From JAFTYO01 sp045613125 (lineage in GTDB: Bacteria; Pseudomonadota; Alphaproteobacteria; RF32; CAG-239), in contig JAZLAM010000021.1 of assembly GCA_045613125.1 (NCBI GenBank), forward strand, positions 1-15,611: a stretch of DNA of 15,611 bases. Reading direction: 5' to 3'. Of this stretch, positions 1 to 7,243 are shown piece after piece. The position numbers and the translations under genes are program-made. The notes under the pieces are model-generated. The model was not told the origin of the DNA. It did not search any database and saw only the letters and a program-made list of their open reading frames with translations. The first letter of the stretch is position 1, and each line of letters begins with the position of its first letter.

Positions 1-246
1 GTCAGAAAAGGCTTTGATAACGGAATTGGTGCTTATGCAAAGGCAAGTTATAAGCATTATATCTATGATGCCGAAGTTAAGGCAGATGATGTATTGTTAG
101 AAGAAATGAGTGCAAAACCATATGTAGAATATGGCTTTGGAGTTGAAAAGAACTGGGCAGATAAATCCGGTTACGTTGAACTTACCCGTCGTGACGGAGG
201 TCGTGAGGGCTGGAACGTCAACCTCGGCTTAAAACTTGATTTCTAA
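1..246 (+). CDS. Autotransporter beta-barrel, C-terminal fragment (partial)
   Basis: An open frame runs from the first base of the window to a TAA at 244-246 and gives 81 residues with no start codon, so the gene begins outside the window. The sequence alternates polar and hydrophobic residues as outer-membrane beta strands do (for example AYAKASYKHYIY and AKPYVEYGFGVEKNW). It ends YVELTRRDGGREGWNVNLGLKLDF in form, with a last strand and a C-terminal phenylalanine, the usual outer-membrane insertion signal. This is the typical end of an autotransporter (type V) translocation barrel. The passenger cannot be seen. A second, complete autotransporter lies at 3830-6778, but the two barrel ends are not close copies. 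A terminator follows directly. I am fairly sure of the barrel and cannot name the protein. Confidence 0.82.
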   Translation, partial: VRKGFDNGIGAYAKASYKHYIYDAEVKADDVLLEEMSAKPYVEYGFGVEKNWADKSGYVELTRRDGGREGWNVNLGLKLDF

Positions 247-266
247 GCTCAAGTGGTAAGTAACAA

Positions 267-300
267 AAACACCCCACAAATTATGATTAGTGGGGTGTTT
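267..300. terminator. Bidirectional rho-independent terminator
   Basis: AAACACCCCAC (267-277) pairs with GTGGGGTGTTT (290-300), a perfect 11-bp stem with a 12-base loop. The A-tract on the left and T-tract on the right let it act on both strands. It sits between the end of the autotransporter fragment (246) and the end of the convergent HAD gene (317), so it probably ends both transcripts. Confidence 0.88.
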
Positions 301-316
301 GAATAGTTTTATACTA

Positions 317-1168
317 TTATTTACCTCTTTTCTTTTTTTCTTCTTTTGCTTTTAATATTTCCAAATCTCGTTCGGTGGCAATCTTATTTAAGATTGTTTT
401 TACTACGGTATCAATGTCTTTTCCTTCAGAATAGTCAGCAGGTAAGGCAAAATTAACTCTGTTTTCACGTAACAGTTTGATGGCTTTGTCTTTTTGACGA
501 CTTTTAGGTTTATAAACAGCAATTGCATTTCCATTTCTGTCTTTTACCATTTTCATAGAAGGAATGTCGGTTAATCCATCTCCGAAATATATGATTCGTC
601 GATAAGGTATGCGACGTTTATCGTCAGGGGTGTATTCGTTTACAGCTTTATCATCAGTTTTTTTCAAACCTTTATTTATTTTGGATATATATTGTACTTT
701 TGTGGAATAGTTAATAACACGAGCAGGCCAAACCGGATATCCTTCGTCATCAAAGGCAAAAGAACACCCAAAGACATCTTTGAAATATTTTCTGATTGAA
801 CATCCTTCAATAATTTCTTCATATCCGGAAGAAATAATATAATGTTCAATGTCTAAATCAAGATATTTTCCATAATTATTTATGCGGTCAAACCAAGTTT
901 TTACACCTTCGTAATATTCAATTAAGGCTCCGCAACAGAACAAATTTTCTTTGTTGAGTTTTATTTTCTTTTCCCGAGCGATTTTTGTAAAATAATACAT
1001 GCTACCGGTTATTTGATCGGCACAATTGTCAATAGACCACTGGTTAGCTTTTTTCCAGAAAGTTTCAGGTTTCATCCCGAGTTCAGGTATTAAAACATAG
1101 TCTTGCATATAAGTTGTACTCAATGTTTCATCAAAGTCATAAACAAGTGCTACTTTTGTTTTTTTCAT
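317..1168 (-). CDS. HAD-superfamily hydrolase (putative phosphatase)
   Basis: This 283-residue protein carries the haloacid dehalogenase signature motifs in order. Motif I is DFDET at residues 11-15, with nucleophile Asp11 and acid/base Asp13. Motif II is the serine of IISSGY (113-114). A lysine near 157 is a candidate for motif III. Motif IV is GDGLTD at 196-201. The roughly 95 residues between motifs I and II are long enough for a helical cap. The family mostly cleaves phosphate esters through an aspartyl-phosphate intermediate with Mg2+; the substrate is not evident. No signal peptide or membrane segment is visible, so it should be cytoplasmic. The C-terminus is Lys/Glu-rich (KAKEEKKKRGK). 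AGAGGAG lies upstream of the ATG at 1166-1168. It is divergent from the glycyl-tRNA synthetase across a 90-bp gap and convergent with the autotransporter fragment. The family is certain, the function is not. Confidence 0.88.
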   Translation of the reverse strand: MKKTKVALVYDFDETLSTTYMQDYVLIPELGMKPETFWKKANQWSIDNCADQITGSMYYFTKIAREKKIKLNKENLFCCGALIEYYEGVKTWFDRINNYGKYLDLDIEHYIISSGYEEIIEGCSIRKYFKDVFGCSFAFDDEGYPVWPARVINYSTKVQYISKINKGLKKTDDKAVNEYTPDDKRRIPYRRIIYFGDGLTDIPSMKMVKDRNGNAIAVYKPKSRQKDKAIKLLRENRVNFALPADYSEGKDIDTVVKTILNKIATERDLEILKAKEEKKKRGK

Positions 1169-1258
1169 AATTTTACACTCTCCTCTTGCAATTTGTTTTG
1201 ATATAATATAAACCTTAAGAGTTAAGATTTAATCAATAAGAGTAAGGAAATAAAAAAA

Positions 1259-2626
1259 ATGTCTGCAACTACGATGGAACAACTTGTATCTTTGTGCAAA
1301 AGAAGAGGATTTATATTTCAAAATGCTGATATATATGGCGGTATGCAAGGCGTGTATGATTATGGTCCGTTAGGTGTCGAGTTGAAAAATAATTTAAAAG
1401 CAGCTTGGTGGCGCTCTATGGTTTATGAACGAGATGATGTTGAAGGTTTAGATGCCGCTATTTTAACGAATCGCAAAGTGTTGAAATATTCCGGTCATGA
1501 AGATACCTTTTCTGATCCGATGGTAGATTGCAAAAAATGTAAAGGACGTTTTAGAGCAGATCATTTAACCGATGGTAAGTGTCCGCTTTGCGGTTCAACA
1601 GATTTAACTGAACCAAGACCTTTTAATTTGATGTTTAAAACTCAAACAGGACCTGTTGAAAATGATGAAAACTTGGCTTATTTGCGTCCGGAAACAGCTC
1701 AAGCTATTTTTGTTCAATTTAAAAATGTTGTTGATTCTACGTCTCGCAAGCTTCCGTTTGGTATTGCTCAAATTGGTAAATCTTTCAGAAATGAGATTAC
1801 TCCACGTAACTTTATTTTCCGTGTTCGTGAATTTGAACAAGCAGAATTGGAATTTTTTGTTGCACCAGGTGAGGATGAAAAGTGGCATGAAATGTGGAAA
1901 GAAGCTCGAATTAAGTGGTGGGAAGAGCAGGGACTGAAAAAAGAAAATATCAATATTTATACAACTCCAAAAGATGATTTAGCTCATTATGCTAAAGCTT
2001 GTTATGATATTGAATATCGTTTTCCGCATGGTATGGAAGAACTTGAAGGAATTGCAAATCGTCGTGATTATGATTTGGGAAATCATACAAAAGCACAAAA
2101 TGAGTTTGAATTGGAGGCTCATTGTCATGAAAATTCGGAATCTACTACAAAGCTTTGCATTAGAGATGAAGAAAATAATAAGTGGGTGGTTCCTTATGTA
2201 ATAGAGCCTTCAATGGGTGTTGATAGAGGTGTTTTAGCTGTTATGACTGAAGCATATACGGAAGAAGATTTAGGAGAGGGAAATAGCCGTATTGTTTTGA
2301 AACTTAAAAAACACTTAGCTCCGATTAAAGTTGCTGTTATTCCGTTAAAAAAGAATAATGAAGCGATTATGCAAAAATGTTATGAAATAAAAAATAGTTT
2401 ATTGAAATTAGGTATTGGTCGTGTTGCGTTGGAAAATACCGGAAACATAGGTAAAGCTTATCGTCGTCATGATGAAATTGGAACGCCAATTTGTTTAACT
2501 GTTGATTTTGAAACAATTGAGCAAGAACCAGCTTCTGTTACTGTTCGAGATAGAGATACAATGGAGCAGGTAAGAGTGCATGTTTCAGATTTACCAAGCT
2601 TTTTAAGGGATTATTTTTTAAGTTAA
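1259..2626 (+). CDS. glyS: Glycine--tRNA ligase, single-chain alpha2 type
   Basis: This class II synthetase of 455 residues charges tRNA-Gly with glycine using ATP in the cytoplasm. The N-terminus reads RRGFIFQNADIYGG...YDYGPLG, typical of the homodimeric (eukaryote, archaeal, Thermus and Staphylococcus) GlyRS. A CKKC...CPLCG pair near residues 91-111 may bind zinc. Motif 2 is FRNEITPRNFIFRVREFEQAE (about 176-196). Motif 3 is around EPSMGVDRGVLAVM (about 316-329). The HGTP anticodon-binding domain fills the last 110 residues, with KVAVIPL and DEIGTPICLTVDF. An AAGGAA at 1244-1249 supports the ATG. The length fits the short bacterial members of this type. Many proteobacteria instead use the unrelated alpha2-beta2 GlyQ/GlyS enzyme, so a single-chain enzyme here suggests an ancient replacement or transfer. 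The next gene starts 57 bases downstream and may be co-transcribed. Confidence 0.96.
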   Translation: MSATTMEQLVSLCKRRGFIFQNADIYGGMQGVYDYGPLGVELKNNLKAAWWRSMVYERDDVEGLDAAILTNRKVLKYSGHEDTFSDPMVDCKKCKGRFRADHLTDGKCPLCGSTDLTEPRPFNLMFKTQTGPVENDENLAYLRPETAQAIFVQFKNVVDSTSRKLPFGIAQIGKSFRNEITPRNFIFRVREFEQAELEFFVAPGEDEKWHEMWKEARIKWWEEQGLKKENINIYTTPKDDLAHYAKACYDIEYRFPHGMEELEGIANRRDYDLGNHTKAQNEFELEAHCHENSESTTKLCIRDEENNKWVVPYVIEPSMGVDRGVLAVMTEAYTEEDLGEGNSRIVLKLKKHLAPIKVAVIPLKKNNEAIMQKCYEIKNSLLKLGIGRVALENTGNIGKAYRRHDEIGTPICLTVDFETIEQEPASVTVRDRDTMEQVRVHVSDLPSFLRDYFLS

Positions 2627-2637
2627 AATGAAGTGTT

Positions 2638-2667
2638 ATATCCCGTTAGTTTGATTACGGGGTATTT
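2638..2667 (+). terminator. Weak terminator or attenuator hairpin after glyS
   Basis: ATATCCCGT (2638-2646) pairs with ACGGGGTAT (2657-2665), a 9-bp stem with one T-G wobble and a 10-base loop. Only three T follow, so termination is probably partial. It lies 11 bases after the glyS stop and just before the ribosome site of the next gene, so it may instead set the level of read-through into 2684-3697 or protect the upstream mRNA end. Confidence 0.5.
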
Positions 2668-2683
2668 GAAATAAGGATATAAT

Positions 2684-3697
2684 ATGACAAGCAATAAAAT
2701 CTATTCTTTTATAGCATCTCCTATACTGTGGACTAAAGAAAATCGAGTAACAAAAATTGAAGATTTGCAACAAGCTCCCTTTTATGAAGAGTTGATGTTT
2801 GAGATAAAAATGAATGCTGATATAGAACCGTTGATTGTTGCTAAAGATAATAAGTTTAAATCTGACGATTTAAAAGCTAAGGAGCAAGATTTTCAGAAAA
2901 ATAAGAACAGCCTTGAAAAAAGGATTGTTCGTTTGGAGAGTAGATTAAAAAAACTTGAGGATATGGAACAATATGTAAATTACGTTTATGGAGCTGTTTC
3001 AGATTTATTTTTGAGTTTTCCTAAAGAAAAAAAATCATATTTAAAAGAGATTTTTTCAGGATATGCTCGTAATGGAATGTTTTTGCAAGCAGAAGTCAAA
3101 AAAATAAAAGGGAAAGCAAATAATTTTTTATCAAATATTTTTACTTCAGCAAAAAAAAGAAGAGCTTATGAAAAATTAGAAAGATTTATTACTTATTGCG
3201 AAGATAATAATCTTTATATGGAGTTTCAAAATGATCCGAGCGGAAAATCTAAAGATGTTTTTGAAGCAATTATGAAATCTGAAAAGGTAAGTGTTACAAC
3301 ATTTTTTGCTGAAATTACAGGATACATCAATAAAACAGGACAAGAGATAGAAGATATAAGAGCAGAACTTACAAAGGCAGAAATATCAATAAATTTATCT
3401 GCAGAAGGTTATGAACGAGATAACTATGTTTTGATTGAGCTTGAAAATGATATTATAAGAAAATATGCAAAGCAACTGAAAGAAAAATTATTTCCTCAAG
3501 AAGTAAAAAATGAAGATGTTGTAAAAAAAGTTGTACAAGAAAATACACAACAAACGGAAACAGTTAAGATATCTGATGAGAAGAATTCAAAAGTAAAGAA
3601 AATATTTAATCAGATAACCTCTTTTAACTTGAAAAATATCAAGACTAAAACAGTTGATAGATTAGGCTTTATAAAAAATCTGTTTAAGAAAAATTAG
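2684..3697 (+). CDS. Hypothetical coiled-coil protein, lysine/glutamate rich
   Basis: I do not recognise this 337-residue protein. It has no signal peptide and no membrane segment, so it is probably cytoplasmic. Residues about 60-100 (KAKEQDFQKN...RLESRLKKLEDMEQ) form a strong candidate coiled coil. Further charged helical stretches follow at about 215-265. The middle (about 100-200) has more aromatic and hydrophobic residues (YVNYVYGAVSDLFLSF) and could be a small folded helical domain. The tail from about 275 is low-complexity and highly basic (NSKVKKIFNQ, FIKNLFKKN). The start is supported by AAGGAT (2673-2678), six bases upstream of the ATG. It follows glyS after a weak hairpin, so it may be read from the glyS promoter. 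The gene is AT-rich but not clearly different from its neighbours. A structural or envelope-associated scaffold is possible but unsupported. Confidence 0.75.
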   Translation: MTSNKIYSFIASPILWTKENRVTKIEDLQQAPFYEELMFEIKMNADIEPLIVAKDNKFKSDDLKAKEQDFQKNKNSLEKRIVRLESRLKKLEDMEQYVNYVYGAVSDLFLSFPKEKKSYLKEIFSGYARNGMFLQAEVKKIKGKANNFLSNIFTSAKKRRAYEKLERFITYCEDNNLYMEFQNDPSGKSKDVFEAIMKSEKVSVTTFFAEITGYINKTGQEIEDIRAELTKAEISINLSAEGYERDNYVLIELENDIIRKYAKQLKEKLFPQEVKNEDVVKKVVQENTQQTETVKISDEKNSKVKKIFNQITSFNLKNIKTKTVDRLGFIKNLFKKN

Positions 3698-3734
3698 TAA
3701 TTTTTTTATGCATTTTAAGAGTATCATTTTAAAC

Positions 3735-3763
3735 TTGCAAAAAAAAATATTTTAGTTTAATAA
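3735..3763 (+). promoter_or_regulatory. Candidate promoter of the autotransporter gene
   Basis: TTGCAA (3735-3740) and TAATAA (3758-3763) are separated by 17 bases in a very AT-rich 130-bp gap upstream of the autotransporter start. Chance matches are common in DNA this AT-rich, so confidence is low. Confidence 0.35.
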
Positions 3764-3829
3764 TTAATAGTATGTTATAAAGTTAATTTTGTGTTTGTAC
3801 ACACATGTTATTTATTGGGGACTAAATTT

Positions 3830-6778
3830 ATGAATTATAGAAATCTTTTTGCTTTTACAATTTTATTGTTAACCTTTATGGCAAATAAGGTAGAATCATC
3901 AACAAATAATAATTTAGATGAAGAAAGTAATGAGCTCTTAAAGAGTAGTAAAAAATTTAGTTTAAATAATGCTTCATTGCAAGATAGCATATTTTCTTAC
4001 AAACAGGCAAATTCAAGCGAATATAATTTTTCTTACATGGATACGGATAGTTATGGTAATGAAAAAGAGCAATATTATAAAATAGTTTTATATCCGGAAA
4101 ATTTTTCAACATCAAAAAAAATAGAATTTTCAGATGCAAATGATGGAGATATCAAAATTGTACTTCCTAATGAAGATGTTGTATCTTTTAATTATCAATA
4201 TATCGGTGACAGTGCTTTAGGAAGTGATTATATTGGAAAAGTGAAAACAAGTGCCGAAGATCCAATACATATAGTAGGTGGAGCTTTAATAAATAGTGAT
4301 GAGATACAAGTTATAGATTCTAATTTTGTGAATAATACAGTTAGTAGTTCTGTGGTGGTAAGCAATAATAATGCTCGATCACATGTTCTTGGTGGAGCTG
4401 TGTTTAACGATGCAAATGTCGGTAGTATAATTGGTGATTTTGTAGCTAATCAAGCTATAATAGAGACAGATACTACTTTTAATAATGTTGATATTTGGTC
4501 ATATGGTGGAGCTTTATTTAATGAAGCAGATATTGAAAATATATCAGGTAATTATATTGGTAATCATGTAGATGCTACTGCTACCGGTGCCGGAGTTGAA
4601 GCATGGGCAAGTGCAGGTGCAATTTATAACTGGAATGGGCATATTAAAAATATCAGAAGTAATTTTATTGGTAACTATGCTAAAGCAACAGGTTATGAAG
4701 CAGATGCCAGAGGGTATAATGGAGCGCTTTATAATGATGGACAAATCGATAATATATTAGGTGATTTTATTGGTAACTATGTAAGTGTTAGCGCTCAAGG
4801 CACTAATGTTGATGCACATGCGTTAGGTGCTGCAATTGAAAATCGTGGATACCTAGGTAATGTGGTAGGTGATTTTATAGGTAATTATGTTGTGGCTGAA
4901 GTTGACGATAATGATGTTAAGGCAAAATCATTTGTTTCCGGTGGTGCAATTTACAATGAAGGAAATATAGCCTCTGTAACAGGTAATTTCATAGGTAATT
5001 ATGTTGAAGGTAAAAATGAAATAGTAGGAGGAGCTATTTTTACTGTAGGAAGTAGTAAAGATCCTGACAAAACAGCTCTTATAAGTGAAATAAGCGGTAA
5101 TTTTATTGATAATCATGCTAAGGCTTCAGGTGAAAACGGAGTTGCATTGGGTGGTGCTATTTTTGTTGATGGTGGTGAAATTGGATTTACGGCAGATGGA
5201 GTGGTAAATCGTTTTAGCGGAAACTATGTTGAAGATGCAAATGGTAACAAAACTAATAATGCTATTTATGTAAATAATTATGAAGGTAATGGTTCTTCAG
5301 CACTCAATTTTACAGTGAAAAATGGCGGATATATTGTTTTTGATGATGAAATTGATGGAGGTCATTATGAATTGGATAAAAATCAACTAACTGGCCCGGT
5401 TAGTGATGGTTATGCATATGATATCAATATTTCAGGAGATGCTACGACACAAGGTCTTGCAAACAGTGTGGTTTTCAATAATAAGGTAAAAAATGTTAAT
5501 GATTTGACATTAGATACCGCACAACTTGTGCTGGGAAAAAATGCACATGTTGAAATAGTGAATGATTATATTGCAAAAAATAATCCTTATTTACATGTAG
5601 AGGTTGACGCTGTTAATGGAGAAACAGGAAAACTTGAAATAGGAGGACAGGTTATAGGAACAACAAAAGTTGTCCTAGACTTTATAAATTATAAAAATAT
5701 ACAAGATGAAACAGATCTTTCTTTTGTCGTTGCACCAAATGATACAACAGGAAATGAAAAATCATTTGATGTATTTCGTGTAATTGGTAGCCCTTATATG
5801 TGGGATGTTAAGTATAATAGTGATGATAAAACATGGGGAGTCGTATCAGGCTCTGATGGTGATGTCGCAGAGGTAACAAGTGAAGTGGTCGCTAATATTG
5901 CTTTACCTTCTGCAGGTTTAATACAAAATTCAGGTATGTATCATAATGTTGTAAAAAATGCGAGATCATCTTTAAAAGGTGTAAACAACAATAGTTTGTG
6001 GGTGGATACAAGTTATACCGGATTGAGTTATGAAACGCCAGTGGAAGTTGATGCTAGTGTATGGGGTGTTGAGGCCGGATATAATTTACAGTGGGATATG
6101 AACAATAAGTTAGGATTGTTTGTATCATATCGTCAAGGTCAGTATGAAATGAATGGTAAGGGAGAAAATTACTATTCTGAAGTTGCTTCTGAACTTGATA
6201 TAGATAGTTATTTAGCTGGTTTGTATTATCATCATGATAACGATAATATAAACGTTTTTGCTTCAATTTATGGCGGTATGCAAAGTGTTAAAATGACAAC
6301 TTCTGATGGCGTGTCAAATGATACAAATGGAATAGAGTTTGGGGCTGATTTAGAGGCCGGATATGAGTTTAGAGTTACTCGAAATACTTTTATAACGCCA
6401 AGTGTAGGCTTGCATTACAAGCAAATAAGCTATGATGATACAAATGATAACTATAAGAAAAGTTATCAATATGGTAATGTCGGTCAACTTGAACTGGAAG
6501 CAGGAGTTAAGTTTGCAAGGAAAACATGGTGGTATGGCGGCTTTTCTGATATATATGTGAAACCAAGTATTGTTCAGACGCTAAATGTTGGTGGTGAAGT
6601 TGAAATTACTAATTTAGGATCTGTTGATGCTTTAGAAAATCAAACGCTTGGTCGTGTTGAAGTTGGTGGAACTTATGGGTTTTATGATAAAATGTCAGCA
6701 TATGGTTGGGCTAATTATACAGCAGGATCAGGTTATAGTGCAGCTTCTGTAGGTGTCGGTTTAGGATTTAGCTGGTAA
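3830..6778 (+). CDS. Autotransporter with repetitive beta-helix passenger
   Basis: This is a type V secreted protein of 982 residues. I chose the ATG at 3830 over the in-frame GTG at 3791 because GGGGA lies just upstream (about 3817-3821) and a normal signal peptide then starts at residue 1 (MNYRNLFAFTILLLTFMANK). The passenger (about 25-700) contains nine degenerate units around residues 150-455, each built on GGAIYN...I..I.GNFIGNYV, as expected for rungs of a right-handed beta helix. No cysteine is visible in the mature protein, which suits periplasmic transit. From about residue 720 to the end the sequence has the autotransporter barrel pattern (SLWVDTSYTGLSYE, WGVEAGYNLQW) and ends VGLGFSW with a terminal aromatic residue. 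The likely role is a surface-exposed or released adhesin-like protein; the ligand is unknown. It is preceded by a 132-bp gap and followed by ssrA, with no clear terminator. Confidence 0.93.
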   Translation: MNYRNLFAFTILLLTFMANKVESSTNNNLDEESNELLKSSKKFSLNNASLQDSIFSYKQANSSEYNFSYMDTDSYGNEKEQYYKIVLYPENFSTSKKIEFSDANDGDIKIVLPNEDVVSFNYQYIGDSALGSDYIGKVKTSAEDPIHIVGGALINSDEIQVIDSNFVNNTVSSSVVVSNNNARSHVLGGAVFNDANVGSIIGDFVANQAIIETDTTFNNVDIWSYGGALFNEADIENISGNYIGNHVDATATGAGVEAWASAGAIYNWNGHIKNIRSNFIGNYAKATGYEADARGYNGALYNDGQIDNILGDFIGNYVSVSAQGTNVDAHALGAAIENRGYLGNVVGDFIGNYVVAEVDDNDVKAKSFVSGGAIYNEGNIASVTGNFIGNYVEGKNEIVGGAIFTVGSSKDPDKTALISEISGNFIDNHAKASGENGVALGGAIFVDGGEIGFTADGVVNRFSGNYVEDANGNKTNNAIYVNNYEGNGSSALNFTVKNGGYIVFDDEIDGGHYELDKNQLTGPVSDGYAYDINISGDATTQGLANSVVFNNKVKNVNDLTLDTAQLVLGKNAHVEIVNDYIAKNNPYLHVEVDAVNGETGKLEIGGQVIGTTKVVLDFINYKNIQDETDLSFVVAPNDTTGNEKSFDVFRVIGSPYMWDVKYNSDDKTWGVVSGSDGDVAEVTSEVVANIALPSAGLIQNSGMYHNVVKNARSSLKGVNNNSLWVDTSYTGLSYETPVEVDASVWGVEAGYNLQWDMNNKLGLFVSYRQGQYEMNGKGENYYSEVASELDIDSYLAGLYYHHDNDNINVFASIYGGMQSVKMTTSDGVSNDTNGIEFGADLEAGYEFRVTRNTFITPSVGLHYKQISYDDTNDNYKKSYQYGNVGQLELEAGVKFARKTWWYGGFSDIYVKPSIVQTLNVGGEVEITNLGSVDALENQTLGRVEVGGTYGFYDKMSAYGWANYTAGSGYSAASVGVGLGFSW
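4277..5190 (+). repeat. Nine degenerate GGAIYN/FIGNYV units in the passenger
   Basis: The translated segment repeats a unit of roughly 30 to 45 residues with a GGA-hydrophobic-aromatic-N start and a GNFIGNYV-like middle. Starts are visible as GGALIN, GGAVFN, GGALFN, AGAIYN, NGALYN, GAAIEN, GGAIYN, GGAIFT and GGAIFV. Spacing between units varies because the loops after FIGNYV differ in length and composition. The DNA has diverged enough that this is a protein-level repeat rather than a recent tandem duplication. Confidence 0.85.
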
Positions 6779-6812
6779 AGAAATTATCCAGTATATTTGT
6801 TGTTTAAAAAAC

Positions 6813-6841
6813 TTGAAATGTATTAAATTTATTGCTATATA
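6813..6841 (+). promoter_or_regulatory. Promoter of ssrA (sigma70-like)
   Basis: TTGAAA (6813-6818) and TATATA (6836-6841) are separated by exactly 17 bases. Transcription would start near 6848, a few bases before the 5' strand of the helix that closes the precursor tmRNA at 6852. That agreement in position raises confidence. Confidence 0.75.
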
Positions 6842-6989
6842 GAGTTTGTCAGTTAGTTGACTATGGCTCTAGAGGCGGTATGAAATAGGTATATTGGACC
6901 CGAGGGCAGTACTCGGCACCTCCACCATTTTATATTTTTTGGGGGTGAAACAGGTTAGACAGTATATAGTAAAGATATTTTGTTGAGCT

Positions 6990-7010
6990 CGGTGAGATAC
7001 CACCGTTATC
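6990..7010 (+). other. tmRNA pseudoknot PK1 candidate
   Basis: CGGTG (6990-6994) pairs with CACCG (7001-7005). Bases GATA (6996-6999) in its loop pair with TATC (7007-7010), giving a compact H-type pseudoknot about 18 bases before the resume codon. That is the position of PK1 in known tmRNAs. An alternative hairpin ACCG/CGGT (7002-7005/7010-7013) is also possible. Confidence 0.7.
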
Positions 7011-7028
7011 GGTTCAAAATAAATAAAC

Positions 7029-7067
7029 GCAAATGATAATTTTGCACCAGTTGCTGTTGCTGCATAA
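7029..7067 (+). other. tmRNA tag reading frame, ANDNFAPVAVAA
   Basis: The resume codon is GCA at 7029-7031 and the frame ends at TAA 7065-7067. With the alanine carried by the tmRNA the tag is AANDNFAPVAVAA. Caulobacter's tag is AANDNFAEEFAVAA, so the SspB-facing start and the ClpX-facing AVAA end are kept, while the middle is changed and one residue shorter. The end of the frame sits in the loop of a helix formed by CAGTTGC (7048-7054) and GCAATTG (7073-7079), matching P5 of other tmRNAs. Confidence 0.93.
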
Positions 7068-7127
7068 TTTAGGCAATTGTAACGAATTTAAATTCTTTTG
7101 ACATTGGTTTGTTAAAAGTGGGGTAGG

Positions 7128-7159
7128 AGCCACCTAGCAACAGAACGGCTTTTTTTTTA
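7128..7159 (+). terminator. Probable ssrA terminator
   Basis: A run of T at about 7150-7159 follows the 3' strand of the precursor closing helix. A local stem AGCC (7128-7131)/GGCT (7147-7150) is only 4 bp, so the hairpin is weak. Termination may depend on the long closing helix instead. Confidence 0.45.
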
Positions 7160-7180
7160 TGTATAGAGTTTTTAATATAC

Positions 7181-7208
7181 TTGAAGTTTTATGATTAATA
7201 TTTATAAT
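7181..7208 (+). promoter_or_regulatory. Promoter of sspB
   Basis: TTGAAG (7181-7186) and a perfect TATAAT (7203-7208) are separated by 16 bases. This places the transcription start near 7215, giving an untranslated leader of about 30 bases. sspB therefore probably has its own promoter in addition to any read-through from ssrA. Confidence 0.7.
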
Positions 7209-7243
7209 CAGACAAAGTTTAACAGCAATTTATGAGGATAAAT

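Larger units (their letters stand above)
6864..7132 (+). other. Long-range helix closing the precursor tmRNA
   Basis: TGGCTCT (6864-6870) pairs with GGAGCCA (7126-7132), including one U-G pair. The helix continues outward with CTA (6861-6863)/TAG (7135-7137), GTTG (6856-6859)/CAAC (7138-7141) and GTT (6852-6854)/AAC (7144-7146), interrupted by small bulges. That is 17 bp in total, joining the two ends of the permuted transcript. A local hairpin GTGG (7118-7121)/CCAC (7130-7133) would compete with it. Confidence 0.7.
6852..7146 (+). ncRNA. ssrA: Permuted two-piece tmRNA (precursor)
   Basis: tmRNA rescues stalled ribosomes: alanylated, it enters the A site as a tRNA, then supplies a short reading frame that tags the nascent protein for proteolysis. 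Here the gene is circularly permuted. The 3' tRNA half comes first: a T stem CCGAG (6900-6904)/CTCGG (6912-6916) with loop GGCAGTA, then acceptor strand CACCTCC (6917-6923), A, and encoded CCA (6925-6927). A 13-base T/A spacer (6928-6940) follows. The 5' half starts at 6941 with GGGGGTG (6941-6947). The two strands pair over 7 bp, and the third pair is G-U, the alanine identity element. The spacer should be cut out, leaving two RNA pieces. The outer ends pair by a long interrupted helix. The exact processed ends cannot be read from sequence. Confidence 0.95.

Noticed and set aside
1169..1258. Divergent promoters between the HAD gene and glyS
   Set aside because: TATAAT occurs at 1202-1207, but no -35 box lies at a proper distance on either strand, so I could not support a specific call.
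3791..3829. GTG at 3791 as start of the autotransporter
   Set aside because: It has no ribosome site and would put 13 extra residues before the signal peptide; the ATG at 3830 has GGGGA and a proper signal sequence.
6779..6851. Terminator after the autotransporter
   Set aside because: There is no stem with a T-run; the TTTAAAAAA stretch alone does not form a hairpin. The region is better explained as the ssrA promoter.
7232..7243. ATG at 7232 as start of sspB
   Set aside because: The GAGGA ribosome site lies between this ATG and the ATG at 7244, so it serves the second one.
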